DNA of 64,000 bases from Neorhizobium vignae (lineage in GTDB: Bacteria; Pseudomonadota; Alphaproteobacteria; Rhizobiales; Rhizobiaceae), in NCBI RefSeq assembly GCF_000732195.1, contig NZ_JNNU01000003.1, positions 416,563 to 480,562 of the forward strand, written 5' to 3'. Positions 8,912-16,673 of the stretch are shown here, one piece after another. Positions within the stretch are counted from its first letter, which is position 1. Each line of letters opens with the position of its first letter. The position numbers and the translations under genes are program-made. The notes below the pieces were generated by a model, which saw only the letters and a program-made list of their open reading frames with translations, made no database searches and was not told the DNA's origin.

Positions 8912-9000
8912 TATTTAAAGTTTCGGCTTGGTTCGATCGGCGACAATTGAATGCTTTTGGGCAAATTCAGAAGGAGTGAGCAAATATTTGCGGAAATGCA

Positions 9001-9885
9001 TCACTGCTGCCTAGCCTTACGCCAGCGGGCCGGAGTGGTCCCCACATGTTTGCGGAAGACCCTGGTGAAATGCGCCTGGTCCGAGAAGCCGGTTTCGGCG
9101 GCAACTTCGGTTAACGCATAGACCTCCGACATCAGCAAAGCTTTCGCGCGTTCCAGCCGGGCATTGATCTGCCAGTCATGGGGCGCCATTCCGGTCGATG
9201 CCTTGAACGAATGGCTGAAATGCGATGGCGACAGGCCCGTCAGGTCAGCGAGTTCCTGCAGGCGGATATTGCGCATGCAGTTTTCGGTGATGAAATCCGT
9301 AGCGCGCCGCAGTTGTGCTACTGCCAGCGTTCCTCGCCGCCGGGGTGGTACCTTTAGCATCTTCAGGACATCGATGACGAGCGCCAGGGCGAGCCCGTCC
9401 CCATAGAGATCATGCAACGGCTCCGGATTGGAAATCTCGGCGGCGATCAGTCCGGCCAGCGCCATGACACGCTGGTCGGAGAACAGCAACTGGGGGTCTT
9501 TGAGCTTTTTTGGGTTGATGTCTTCCATCAAACGGCGGCCGAGGATGTCCGCGTCGAAGTGGATATCGAGGTGGCGCACATACTGTACGTCGGCAATGTC
9601 CAGCCAAAGCTCCATGTCGGCGGGAATATAGGAGATCGGGCTCTGACTGCTGTCCTGTGGCGCGCCGCGGGATTTCGGGGAAAGCTTTACTACAGGGCGT
9701 CCGCGGCCGCGCTGGTCGAGCAGGATGAACAGTCGCGGATCCCGTGCCACGTAGTGGCCGCCCGCATAGGCGGCGCATTCCACGTCCCACAGGTCGGCGG
9801 TGATGCCGTTCCAGTAACGGCGCCTCAGCCCCCCGATGACCGAAAAACCCTCGATCCTGTTCTGCATCCGCGGTTGAAAAATCAT
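9001..9885 (-). CDS. AraC-family transcriptional regulator of the siderophore locus
   Basis: A 294-residue regulator. The N-terminal ~180 residues form a probable ligand-sensing domain. The C-terminal ~100 residues hold the two helix-turn-helix units of the AraC family (LQELADLTGLSPSHFSHSFK and LTEVAAETGFSDQAHFTRVF). It lies directly upstream of the receptor gene on the same strand, and the fhuC-like gene is divergent from it. This is typical of regulators that sense incoming ferric siderophore and activate the cognate receptor. The ribosome-binding site is weak (CGGGTAG). The ligand is unknown and target assignment rests on position. Confidence 0.8.
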   Translation of the reverse strand: MIFQPRMQNRIEGFSVIGGLRRRYWNGITADLWDVECAAYAGGHYVARDPRLFILLDQRGRGRPVVKLSPKSRGAPQDSSQSPISYIPADMELWLDIADVQYVRHLDIHFDADILGRRLMEDINPKKLKDPQLLFSDQRVMALAGLIAAEISNPEPLHDLYGDGLALALVIDVLKMLKVPPRRRGTLAVAQLRRATDFITENCMRNIRLQELADLTGLSPSHFSHSFKASTGMAPHDWQINARLERAKALLMSEVYALTEVAAETGFSDQAHFTRVFRKHVGTTPARWRKARQQ

Positions 9886-10082
9886 GCAGCTACCCGAATA
9901 AATAAAACTTGCATATTTTTATCAACTTTAATCCACTGTATCAATCCCGCGGGCGTTGCAGATGCCGCATCCTCCCGATCTGCGCGGCACGCGGGTGCAA
10001 ATACACATAGTGACAGGCCGGCAACGTGACCAACGGCACGATAAAGGACGTCGGTTGACCGGAACGTCCGATTCGAAGAAAC

Positions 10083-10943
10083 ATGAGTCTAGTTTCCGGT
10101 TTGAAAGACGACGGACGGATGGTAACCATGCCGCTGAACCCAAATGAGCGTGAGATCGCCAAGGCAAATCTCCCTCTCCTGTCATTGAAGGAGGCGAGCT
10201 TTGCAATCGAAGGCCGCGTCCTCTTACATCCGCTGACGCTCGATCTTCGGGCAGGCAGGTCGATTGCTCTGATCGGTCACAATGGCTCCGGCAAATCGAC
10301 AATGTTGAAATTGATCGGCCGGCAGCAGGCGCTGAGCGCGGGTACTGTCCAGTTCGAGGGCAAGCCCCTTGAAGACTGGAGTGCGCGGGAATTCGCCCGC
10401 CGGCTCGCCTATCTGCCGCAGCGGACGCCAGCCGCGCCCGGCATGCTGGTCAAGGAACTTGTGGCGCTCGGGCGTTATCCATGGCACGGCGCGCTCGGCC
10501 GGTTCAGCGCCATCGACAAGCAGAAGGTGGAGGAGGCAATCGAGCTCACCGGTATCGGCTCTTTTGCAGAACGCATGGTGGACAGCCTGTCGGGCGGTGA
10601 ACGCCAGCGTGCCTGGCTTGCCATGCTCGTGGCACAGGATGCCACCTGCCTTCTGCTCGACGAACCCATCTCCGCGCTCGATATCGGCCATCAGTTGGAA
10701 GTCCTGTCCTTGACGCACGACCTTTGCCGCGAAAAGGGCATCACCGTCATCACCGTGCTGCACGACGTCAACATGGCCGCCCGCTTCTGCGATGAGATCG
10801 TCGCTCTGCATTCCGGCCGGTTGATTGCCCATGGCACCCCGCAAGAGGTCATGACGACCGAGGAACTCGTTCGCATCTACGACGTCCGGATGGATATCCT
10901 ATGCCAACCCTCAAGCGGCCGGCTGGTGGCGTTGGCGCAGTAA
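10083..10943 (+). CDS. fhuC: Siderophore ABC transporter ATP-binding protein (FhuC-like)
   Basis: Cytoplasmic ATPase that powers ferric siderophore import through the FhuB-like permease. It shows Walker A GHNGSGKST (residues 65-73), the Q-loop YLPQRTPAA, the signature LSGGERQRAWLAML, Walker B CLLLDEPISALD and the H-loop VLHDVNMA. It is separated from fhuDB and divergent from the araC gene, so the transporter is encoded by two transcripts. The start is uncertain: ATG 10083 has only a GAAGAA-like site, whereas ATGs at 10119 or 10128 (271 aa, closer to the usual FhuC size) are equally possible. Confidence 0.85.
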   Translation: MSLVSGLKDDGRMVTMPLNPNEREIAKANLPLLSLKEASFAIEGRVLLHPLTLDLRAGRSIALIGHNGSGKSTMLKLIGRQQALSAGTVQFEGKPLEDWSAREFARRLAYLPQRTPAAPGMLVKELVALGRYPWHGALGRFSAIDKQKVEEAIELTGIGSFAERMVDSLSGGERQRAWLAMLVAQDATCLLLDEPISALDIGHQLEVLSLTHDLCREKGITVITVLHDVNMAARFCDEIVALHSGRLIAHGTPQEVMTTEELVRIYDVRMDILCQPSSGRLVALAQ

Positions 10944-11042
10944 TTTCAAGTATGCAAGTCGGGCCCGCTGGAGATTGCCGTTGGACCGTAACCATAAGAA
11001 GACGGCGCACATGATCCGTCATGATGACATGGATGCGGAATA

Positions 11043-11064
11043 GCGGCAGCCGTCACGCTGCCGC
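11043..11064. terminator. Hairpin between convergent fhuC and mipA-like genes
   Basis: A perfect 8-bp stem (GCGGCAGC / GCTGCCGC) with a 6-nt loop in the convergent gap. There is no strong T-tract, but position and symmetry suit a bidirectional terminator. Confidence 0.5.
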
Positions 11065-11081
11065 ACGATCTCACTCGTTTT

Positions 11082-12002
11082 TTAGAACCTGTATCCTACT
11101 CCCAGCATTGCGAAGGGTTGAACATCGTCCTTGACGATCGGGCTGTCCTTGGCATCGCCGAGCACGAAGCCGGCGCCACCGGCCCCCGTGACGCTCCAGT
11201 TCTCTGTCATCATGTAGGTGATGGAGCCCTTGAGATCGACGCGCTTGACGCCCGCCTTCGCTTCGTATTCTGCCAGGCCGGACTGAGCTGACTGGATCGA
11301 AGTCACCCCGAAATACGACTCCATGTGCTTGTCGTCGGCCCATGTGCCGGACACATCGGCGGAGAAGATGAACCGTTCGTAGCGATGGGAAACTTTCGCG
11401 CCGAAAGTGCCCGTTAGTCCCGCGCTGCCGCCTATCGTCTTGTCCAACTTGGCGTAGACGCCAAATGGACCGACGTCATAGCTGACGATCCCTCCGATGA
11501 CCCCGCCCATGTCGATGTCGCCCAGACCTCGCAGATAGTCCGAGTCGTCCTCCTTGCGTCCCATTTCGACGCCACCGGTAACGCCAACCCTGAAGCCGTT
11601 TGTTTCGAAAAGATCGATAGTGAGGCCACCGGTATCGAGATGCACGCGCTCCCCAAACTGGGCGGAGACGAGCGGAAACGGCTGCACCTCGAATTCGTCG
11701 GATCCTTCGTATTCGGGCAGGTAAACCGCCCCGACGCCGATCGTCACCTTCCAATCATGCAGTTTGCCGCGAATGCCGCCGTAGCGTGCCGTATCGAACT
11801 GTTGCGGAGGGGCAATCGCCGCATCGGTCGCTTCAAGGTCGGCCGCGAGTGCCGTGACCGGGAAGAGTGCCGAGGCTGCGGCCAATGCCGTGATCGAGAT
11901 TTTTATCGTCCACCGTCGCTGAATGATGTCGGAAGCCCCAACTCCGCTTAAGACCGTATTGCGGTGCCGGTCTTCCGGATGATGCTGATCGTGCTGGCTC
12001 AC
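11082..12002 (-). CDS. MipA/OmpV-family outer-membrane protein
   Basis: A 306-residue outer-membrane beta-barrel protein of the MltA-interacting family. It has the characteristic start of the mature part (KVTIGVGAVYLPEYEGSDE) and ends in a barrel-type C-terminus GVGYRF. An unusually long ~30-residue hydrophilic stretch precedes the hydrophobic signal (ISITALAAASALFPVTALA). This suggests either a late real start or an extended signal peptide. AGGAG is 8 nt before the GTG at 12002 and 5 nt before a TTG at 12005. One copy of the 16-bp box shared with the nearby two-component system lies 71 bp upstream. Some MipA homologues are induced by two-component systems responding to antibiotics or metals. 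Confidence 0.78.
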   Translation of the reverse strand: MSQHDQHHPEDRHRNTVLSGVGASDIIQRRWTIKISITALAAASALFPVTALAADLEATDAAIAPPQQFDTARYGGIRGKLHDWKVTIGVGAVYLPEYEGSDEFEVQPFPLVSAQFGERVHLDTGGLTIDLFETNGFRVGVTGGVEMGRKEDDSDYLRGLGDIDMGGVIGGIVSYDVGPFGVYAKLDKTIGGSAGLTGTFGAKVSHRYERFIFSADVSGTWADDKHMESYFGVTSIQSAQSGLAEYEAKAGVKRVDLKGSITYMMTENWSVTGAGGAGFVLGDAKDSPIVKDDVQPFAMLGVGYRF

Positions 12003-12332
12003 CAAATTAACTCCTGATTATAAAGGCTAAAGAAACCGGGGCATGGTTTCGGGGAGAAGTTGCGGCTGAAGAATTGCCGCAGCATTACAAGTCGAGATGA
12101 AAACCAGCCGGCAATGTCGGTGCGGCAGGGCGAAGCGATGGCGGCCAATCCTATTGCCAATGCCGGCGAGCAGCGGACGAACGGAGCAAGGCTTTTGGGG
12201 GTGCCGGCCAGTGCTCCGTCCGTCCATGCCGCCTTACGGGGTCAGGTGGTCGCTGGAGGGTCCGACCGCCGTTCTTCCGTAAAAAGTGCAACGGCTTCGC
12301 TGACGCGCATGCCGGTCCTCTCGGGTGAGATG
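12003..12332. other. Intergenic region upstream of the mipA-like gene (330 bp)
   Basis: No convincing gene lies here. The part nearest the mipA-like gene holds one regulatory box (12073-12088); the remainder, downstream of the DUF3313-like gene, shows neither a clear terminator nor a coding signal. Confidence 0.5.
12073..12088. promoter_or_regulatory. Shared 16-bp box upstream of the mipA-like gene
   Basis: ATTGCCGCAGCATTAC, identical to the copy at 13271 and differing at one base from the two copies at 15373 and 15410. It sits 71 bp before the mipA-like start. It is the likely binding site of the adjacent OmpR-type regulator. Confidence 0.6.
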
Positions 12333-13220
12333 TCAGTGCGTAATGGCCGGTTTCGGCTTCTTGTCGGTCCATTCCGGCGGCGCGCCGTACTTGGCCGCCA
12401 CGGCTCCCACCAACCCAGGCGCCCGCCCGAAGGCGTCGCAAGCCGGGTATTTCGGTTTTCCGCCGAGCCAGGACCGCATCCGCTGCCCTGAAGGAAGGGA
12501 GATGTTCAATCCTTTCGGCTCCTTGCCGGAAATGAGCATTCGCGAAAAGTCGGACGCGAACTTGGAGGCGAGGCCATATGCGTCCCCGACTTCGGAAACG
12601 CGGGGTTTGTCCTGGATCGAATTTGCGCCGCGGGCCCACACCATTGCCGCGCTCTGAATGCCGCCGCCGTTGACAGCCTCCGCTTCGACCGCCAATCCGC
12701 CGAGGCCGAAGGGCAATCGCGGCACGCTGACGGGCAGGACAAAGCCGGTACCGACGGTGACGGCGGTTGCGACCCCGGCCACGGCCCTGTTTGTCGGTAC
12801 GATATCGGTGACGACGGATCGTATTGTCAGATCTGCCGGTTGGCCGGCCGGGACCATTTGATACTTGTCGCTGAGCGCGACGCAGAGCGCCCGGTCCAAT
12901 GCGTTCGACACCAGCGAGCGGTCGGCTTCCGTTTTGATCCGGGATTCGGCGCTGAAAGAGAAAGTTGTCGGCACGATGCTGACCGTCTTGACCGTGGTCA
13001 GATGTCGCCCATCGACGTAAAGGCGTTTCTTGGCCAGCGTTCCCTTTGGCGTGCCAAGATTGCTGTAGGAAGTCAGTGTGCCTGCCTCCTTCAGTGGCAC
13101 CGAGGTGCATCCCGTTACCGCCAGGGTCAGGGGCAAAGCGAAACATAGAGATCTGAAAGCTGATTTGGATGGAGATCCGGCAACTCGGAAAAATGGTTCA
13201 ATGGATGGATTGCTGCGCAC
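12333..13220 (-). CDS. DUF3313-like envelope lipoprotein
   Basis: A 295-residue exported protein. A hydrophobic segment ends in a lipobox-like TLAVTGC, so it is probably a lipoprotein. The signal is preceded by about 20 extra residues, as in the neighbouring mipA-like gene. The mature part has LYVDGRHLTTVKTVSIVPTT followed by a region of alternating beta strands, resembling DUF3313 proteins of unknown function. The start is GTG at 13220 with GGAGG 9 nt upstream. A copy of the 16-bp box lies 51 bp upstream, placing it in the same likely regulon as the pump and kinase. The family assignment is moderate. Confidence 0.6.
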   Translation of the reverse strand: MRSNPSIEPFFRVAGSPSKSAFRSLCFALPLTLAVTGCTSVPLKEAGTLTSYSNLGTPKGTLAKKRLYVDGRHLTTVKTVSIVPTTFSFSAESRIKTEADRSLVSNALDRALCVALSDKYQMVPAGQPADLTIRSVVTDIVPTNRAVAGVATAVTVGTGFVLPVSVPRLPFGLGGLAVEAEAVNGGGIQSAAMVWARGANSIQDKPRVSEVGDAYGLASKFASDFSRMLISGKEPKGLNISLPSGQRMRSWLGGKPKYPACDAFGRAPGLVGAVAAKYGAPPEWTDKKPKPAITH

Positions 13221-13270
13221 GCCTTCGGGCCTCCGTCACGGATGTACTGGGGTGACAGTGCGGGGCAAGG

Positions 13271-13286
13271 ATTGCCGCAGCATTAC
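13271..13286. promoter_or_regulatory. Shared 16-bp box upstream of the DUF3313-like gene
   Basis: ATTGCCGCAGCATTAC, a perfect repeat of the box at 12073-12088, in the same orientation relative to its downstream gene, with its near edge 51 bp from the GTG start. Confidence 0.6.
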
Positions 13287-13322
13287 AGAGGATCGGTCAC
13301 GGGGTGGACCCGGTGCCGTCTG

Positions 13323-14663
13323 TCAGAGTTCGATTGCAACCTGCGTTCCGGTCGAGCCGCTTTGGAGACTGACTTGCCCCCGGTGGTTTGCGACGATCTG
13401 TTTCACCAGGCTCAAACCAAGGCCCGCGCCTCTGCTTTTGGGGGTGACGCGATAGAAGGGCTCGAAAACCAGCTCCTGATGTTCGGCCGGTATGCCTGAC
13501 CCTTCGTCGGCCACGGTGATCCGCCCGCCGGCCAAGACCGAAATGGTAATCATTCCCCTATCGCCACCGTGGTCGATCGCATTGCGAACCAGATTGCTGA
13601 TCGCTCTTGGCAGAGCGGAAGGGCTGCCGCGCCGTTCGAGGCTTTCCACCTCGCTTTGAAAAGAGATCTGGTAGCCGGCGGCGATCGCCTGAGGCGCCAG
13701 GTCGGCGACTACTGTCCGTGCGATCTCGACGAGATCGACCGCTTCATGGAGCTCGGTCGCCTGGTCGTTTCGCTCAAAATCGAGGAGCTGTTCGGCGGTC
13801 TCGGCCAAACGCGCAACGTCGTTCAACAATCGCCTGCGTTCCTGGCCCTCGGGCGTCCCATCGATCCGGGTCTGCATGATGGCGATCGGTGTTCTGAGCT
13901 CATGCGCCGCGTCGATTAGGAAGCGCTGGCGTTTCTTCAATTCGTTCTCAAGCCGCTCAAGCGTACCGTTGAATGCAATCACCAGCGGAGCAACTTCTTT
14001 GGGAATACCTTCCACCGGCAGGCGTGCTCCATGCTGGCGCGGTTGGATCTGCGATGCTTTGTCAGCGACATCACTCACCCTTGCAAGCGCGCGGCCGACG
14101 ATTCGCGGGACGGTAAGGAAGATCGCTGGCAGAGCGACGGCAAGCAGAGAGACATAGATCGGGTAGGCCCTGGTCAAAAGAGCGAATGCTGGCCAACCTT
14201 TGCCAGCCACTCCACCAAAAAGAATCCGTACCTCGCCGAAAGCTGTTTCGGCACTATCGATCGTCGCGACCTCTTTTGTCGTAGCCGACCCCCGTATGTC
14301 TGCATCGTCGAACAGATGGACCAGATGCGCGAGATCCCGATAGGGTGGGGGGATGGTGCCATAGGACACGGATACACCATCTATCGTAGCCACCACATAC
14401 CAAAGCGCACTGTTCTGCTCCTTGAGCGCCTTTAGCTCCAGCGTTTCTCGCAACGCCAAATGTCCTTGGTTGTCGCGTGACGTGGCCGCAGCTATCGCTG
14501 AACCAACTGTCTCTTCCATGGCGATGTTGGGCGACATGATCGTCGCTGCCCATACGCAAAGCCCGATGATCACCGCGGCAACCACGGCGACGATAACAAG
14601 GCTGAGCTGCCAGCTGAGCTTCCACCAAAGGGACGGGTTGGATCGGTTCGAAGGGCGCATCAT
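13323..14663 (-). CDS. Two-component sensor histidine kinase (OmpR-partner class)
   Basis: A 446-residue membrane kinase. The first membrane segment is at about residues 17-42, followed by a ~120-residue periplasmic sensor region and a second segment at about 166-188. Then come a HAMP-like linker, the phosphoacceptor box FLIDAAHELRTPIA (His254), the N-box NLVRNAIDHGG, the G1 box DEGSGIP and the G2 box GAGLGLSLVK. Its ATG overlaps the response regulator stop as ATGA, so the pair is translationally coupled. The shared 16-bp boxes suggest it controls the RND pump, the MipA-like porin and the DUF3313-like lipoprotein. The stimulus is not known; envelope-active compounds are a reasonable guess from the targets. 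Confidence 0.88.
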   Translation of the reverse strand: MMRPSNRSNPSLWWKLSWQLSLVIVAVVAAVIIGLCVWAATIMSPNIAMEETVGSAIAAATSRDNQGHLALRETLELKALKEQNSALWYVVATIDGVSVSYGTIPPPYRDLAHLVHLFDDADIRGSATTKEVATIDSAETAFGEVRILFGGVAGKGWPAFALLTRAYPIYVSLLAVALPAIFLTVPRIVGRALARVSDVADKASQIQPRQHGARLPVEGIPKEVAPLVIAFNGTLERLENELKKRQRFLIDAAHELRTPIAIMQTRIDGTPEGQERRRLLNDVARLAETAEQLLDFERNDQATELHEAVDLVEIARTVVADLAPQAIAAGYQISFQSEVESLERRGSPSALPRAISNLVRNAIDHGGDRGMITISVLAGGRITVADEGSGIPAEHQELVFEPFYRVTPKSRGAGLGLSLVKQIVANHRGQVSLQSGSTGTQVAIEL

Positions 14664-15331
14664 TCTTCCTTCAGGAGATATCCGACGCCTCGGATGTTAT
14701 GGACCGCGACGCCGGCGCCGGCATCCAGCAGTCGTTTGCGCAGTCTTGAAATATGCGCATCGAGCGCATTCGACTGGATTTCTTCTTCATAGTTGTAGAC
14801 TGCCGCCTCAAGTGTCGATCGAAGGACGGTTTTGTCTTTCCGTTTGGCCAGCGCCGCCAGAACGAGAAGTTCGCGCCTGGGCAGGTCGAGCGGGGTCGAT
14901 TCGACGGTCACACTCAAATGCAGGGGATCGATCACCATCCGGCCGACAGTAATCTGAAGTTCCGTCAGGCTTGGCGGTCGTCGCAGAACCGCCCGCAATC
15001 GCGCCATCAGCTCGTCCACAAGAAACGGCTTGCCCAGATAGTCGTCCGCGCCGACATCCAGCCCTTCGACCCGCTCCAACGGCTCATTGCGCGCCGTCAG
15101 CACAATGACCGGCGTGTCGGTGCCCGTCCGCCTCAGCATCGGAATGAAGGTCAGGCCTTCGCCGTCAGGCAGGCGTCGATCCAGAAGAATCGCGTCGTAG
15201 CTATTCTGGCGCGTCAATTCGAAAGCGTCCGCAAGATGCGTGGTGTGATCGGTGACGATGCCGTGTTTGCTCAGCGCCCTTGAAAGAGCGTCAGCCAGCT
15301 CTCTCTCGTCCTCTATCAATAGAAGTCTCAT
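14660..15331 (-). CDS. OmpR/PhoB-family response regulator
   Basis: A 223-residue regulator. The receiver domain has the acidic pocket (IEDE), phosphoacceptor Asp51 (DAILLDRRLPDG), Thr in VLTARN and Lys in YLGKPF. The C-terminal winged helix contains ALDAHISRLRKRL and VHNIRGVGYLL. The ATG at 15331 is preceded by AAGGGACG; an in-frame upstream extension would be out of family and overlaps the regulatory boxes. It is encoded with its kinase and divergent from the efflux pump operon. The two boxes in the divergent promoter fit autoregulation plus activation of the pump. Confidence 0.9.
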   Translation of the reverse strand: MRLLLIEDERELADALSRALSKHGIVTDHTTHLADAFELTRQNSYDAILLDRRLPDGEGLTFIPMLRRTGTDTPVIVLTARNEPLERVEGLDVGADDYLGKPFLVDELMARLRAVLRRPPSLTELQITVGRMVIDPLHLSVTVESTPLDLPRRELLVLAALAKRKDKTVLRSTLEAAVYNYEEEIQSNALDAHISRLRKRLLDAGAGVAVHNIRGVGYLLKEE

Positions 15332-15372
15332 CGTCCCTTGGCTCTCCTGTCCCGTCCTTCTCCGCCGCGAAG

Positions 15373-15425
15373 ATTGCGGCAGCATTACGGGGGACAAAAG
15401 AACCATCAGGTAATGCTGCTGCAAT
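15373..15425. promoter_or_regulatory. Paired 16-bp boxes in the regulator/efflux divergent promoter
   Basis: Two copies of the shared box lie in opposite orientation: ATTGCGGCAGCATTAC at 15373-15388 and, read on the minus strand, ATTGCAGCAGCATTAC at 15410-15425. Each faces one of the divergent transcripts (regulator-kinase on the left, efflux pump on the right). This is what one expects of a regulator controlling both itself and the pump. Confidence 0.65.
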
Positions 15426-15514
15426 TGTCGAAGCCTAGCAACCGGAGCCATCCAGTCGCGAAAACGCGAGGCGCCGCCGCAGGTGGCCGTGCATTAAATC
15501 CAAGGAATGTCGCT

Positions 15515-16672
15515 ATGGCTTTGAAATGGACGATGAGATTGACCAAGGCAGGAATGCTCCTGGGGGGCGTCTACCTCGCTGTCGTGTTTATCGATCCCGC
15601 ACGCGGAACGGTTGATGCAAATGAGCGGGTGAAAGAGGTCGTCGCCGCGGTCGCGGGGAACCAGCTCGATAGACCGCTGGAACTGGAACCTTCGGAGATC
15701 GCTGACATCCGGCCCACGTCGATGGCGGAACGGGTGAGCGTCAGCGGCGACCTCGAGCCGATCAACCGCGCCGTCCTGCACGCCAAGGATGGAGGAAAGA
15801 TCATCGAGGTTCGCGCCGTTGCGGGACAGGCCGTCAAGGCAGGGGACGTGCTGGCACGTTTTGAGACGGATGATCTCCAATCGATCCTCAAGCAGCGTGA
15901 AGGGGATCGCGATGTCGCGGCGGCGGAGATGCTGCTCGCCACGCAGTCACTCAACAGGATCGAACAACTCGCGGATAAGAACATTGCAAGCCAGGAGCAA
16001 CTCGATAAGGCACGAAGCCAGGTTGCCGCCGCGACCGCCAGACTGAAAGGCCTTTCAGCACAGGCGGATATCGCACGCACCGCTTTGCGGGACGCCGAAG
16101 TTCGGGCGCCGTTCGATGGGGCGATCTCAAATCGGGCGATCAATCAGGGCTCCCGCGTCGGCGCCGGCGCAGAACTTTTCACGATCGTCGATACGCGCAT
16201 TCTGGAAGCAAAAGTCCTGGTCTCCACGCGCGACGTTCACCGTATTGCCATCGCCCAACGGGCAGAACTGCACATCGACGGGCTTGACGGGCAAACGGTC
16301 ATCGGACGGGTGGATCGTATCAGTCCGGTCGCCGACCGCGGCACGCGCTTCATCCCGGTCTATATCCGGCTCTCCAACAGTGGCGCCCATCTGAGGGGCG
16401 GATCGTTCGCGACAGGCTCGATCGTGGTCCGGCAAAACGAAGACGCGATCATCATACCGGCGATCTCGCTTCGCAAGGACGAGACGGGAGACTATGTCCT
16501 CAAGCTGAAAAAAGGCCGTCTTGTCCGCCAGCCCGTGACCGTGGGATCGGGATGGGGCGGGAGTGACAGCCTGGAGGTTTCCGAAGGCCTGGCTTACGGC
16601 GACACGATCGTGACCGCACCGCTGCCCGAGCTGCGACCGGACGTCACCGTCACGATTTCGAAGGCGAGCTGA
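15515..16672 (+). CDS. RND efflux periplasmic adaptor (membrane fusion protein)
   Basis: A 385-residue adaptor linking an RND inner-membrane pump to an outer-membrane channel. An N-terminal hydrophobic segment anchors it. Lipoyl-type halves (VSVSGDLEPINRAVLHAKDG and EVRAPFDGAISNRAINQG) flank an alpha-hairpin coiled coil (about residues 125-190). Beta-barrel and membrane-proximal domains follow. The ATG at 15515 has AAGGA 8 nt upstream; an open frame extends further upstream but crosses the regulator boxes. It is directly followed by the pump gene. No outer-membrane channel gene is present, so it probably uses a TolC encoded elsewhere. Confidence 0.88.
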   Translation: MALKWTMRLTKAGMLLGGVYLAVVFIDPARGTVDANERVKEVVAAVAGNQLDRPLELEPSEIADIRPTSMAERVSVSGDLEPINRAVLHAKDGGKIIEVRAVAGQAVKAGDVLARFETDDLQSILKQREGDRDVAAAEMLLATQSLNRIEQLADKNIASQEQLDKARSQVAAATARLKGLSAQADIARTALRDAEVRAPFDGAISNRAINQGSRVGAGAELFTIVDTRILEAKVLVSTRDVHRIAIAQRAELHIDGLDGQTVIGRVDRISPVADRGTRFIPVYIRLSNSGAHLRGGSFATGSIVVRQNEDAIIIPAISLRKDETGDYVLKLKKGRLVRQPVTVGSGWGGSDSLEVSEGLAYGDTIVTAPLPELRPDVTVTISKAS

Positions 16673-16673
16673 C

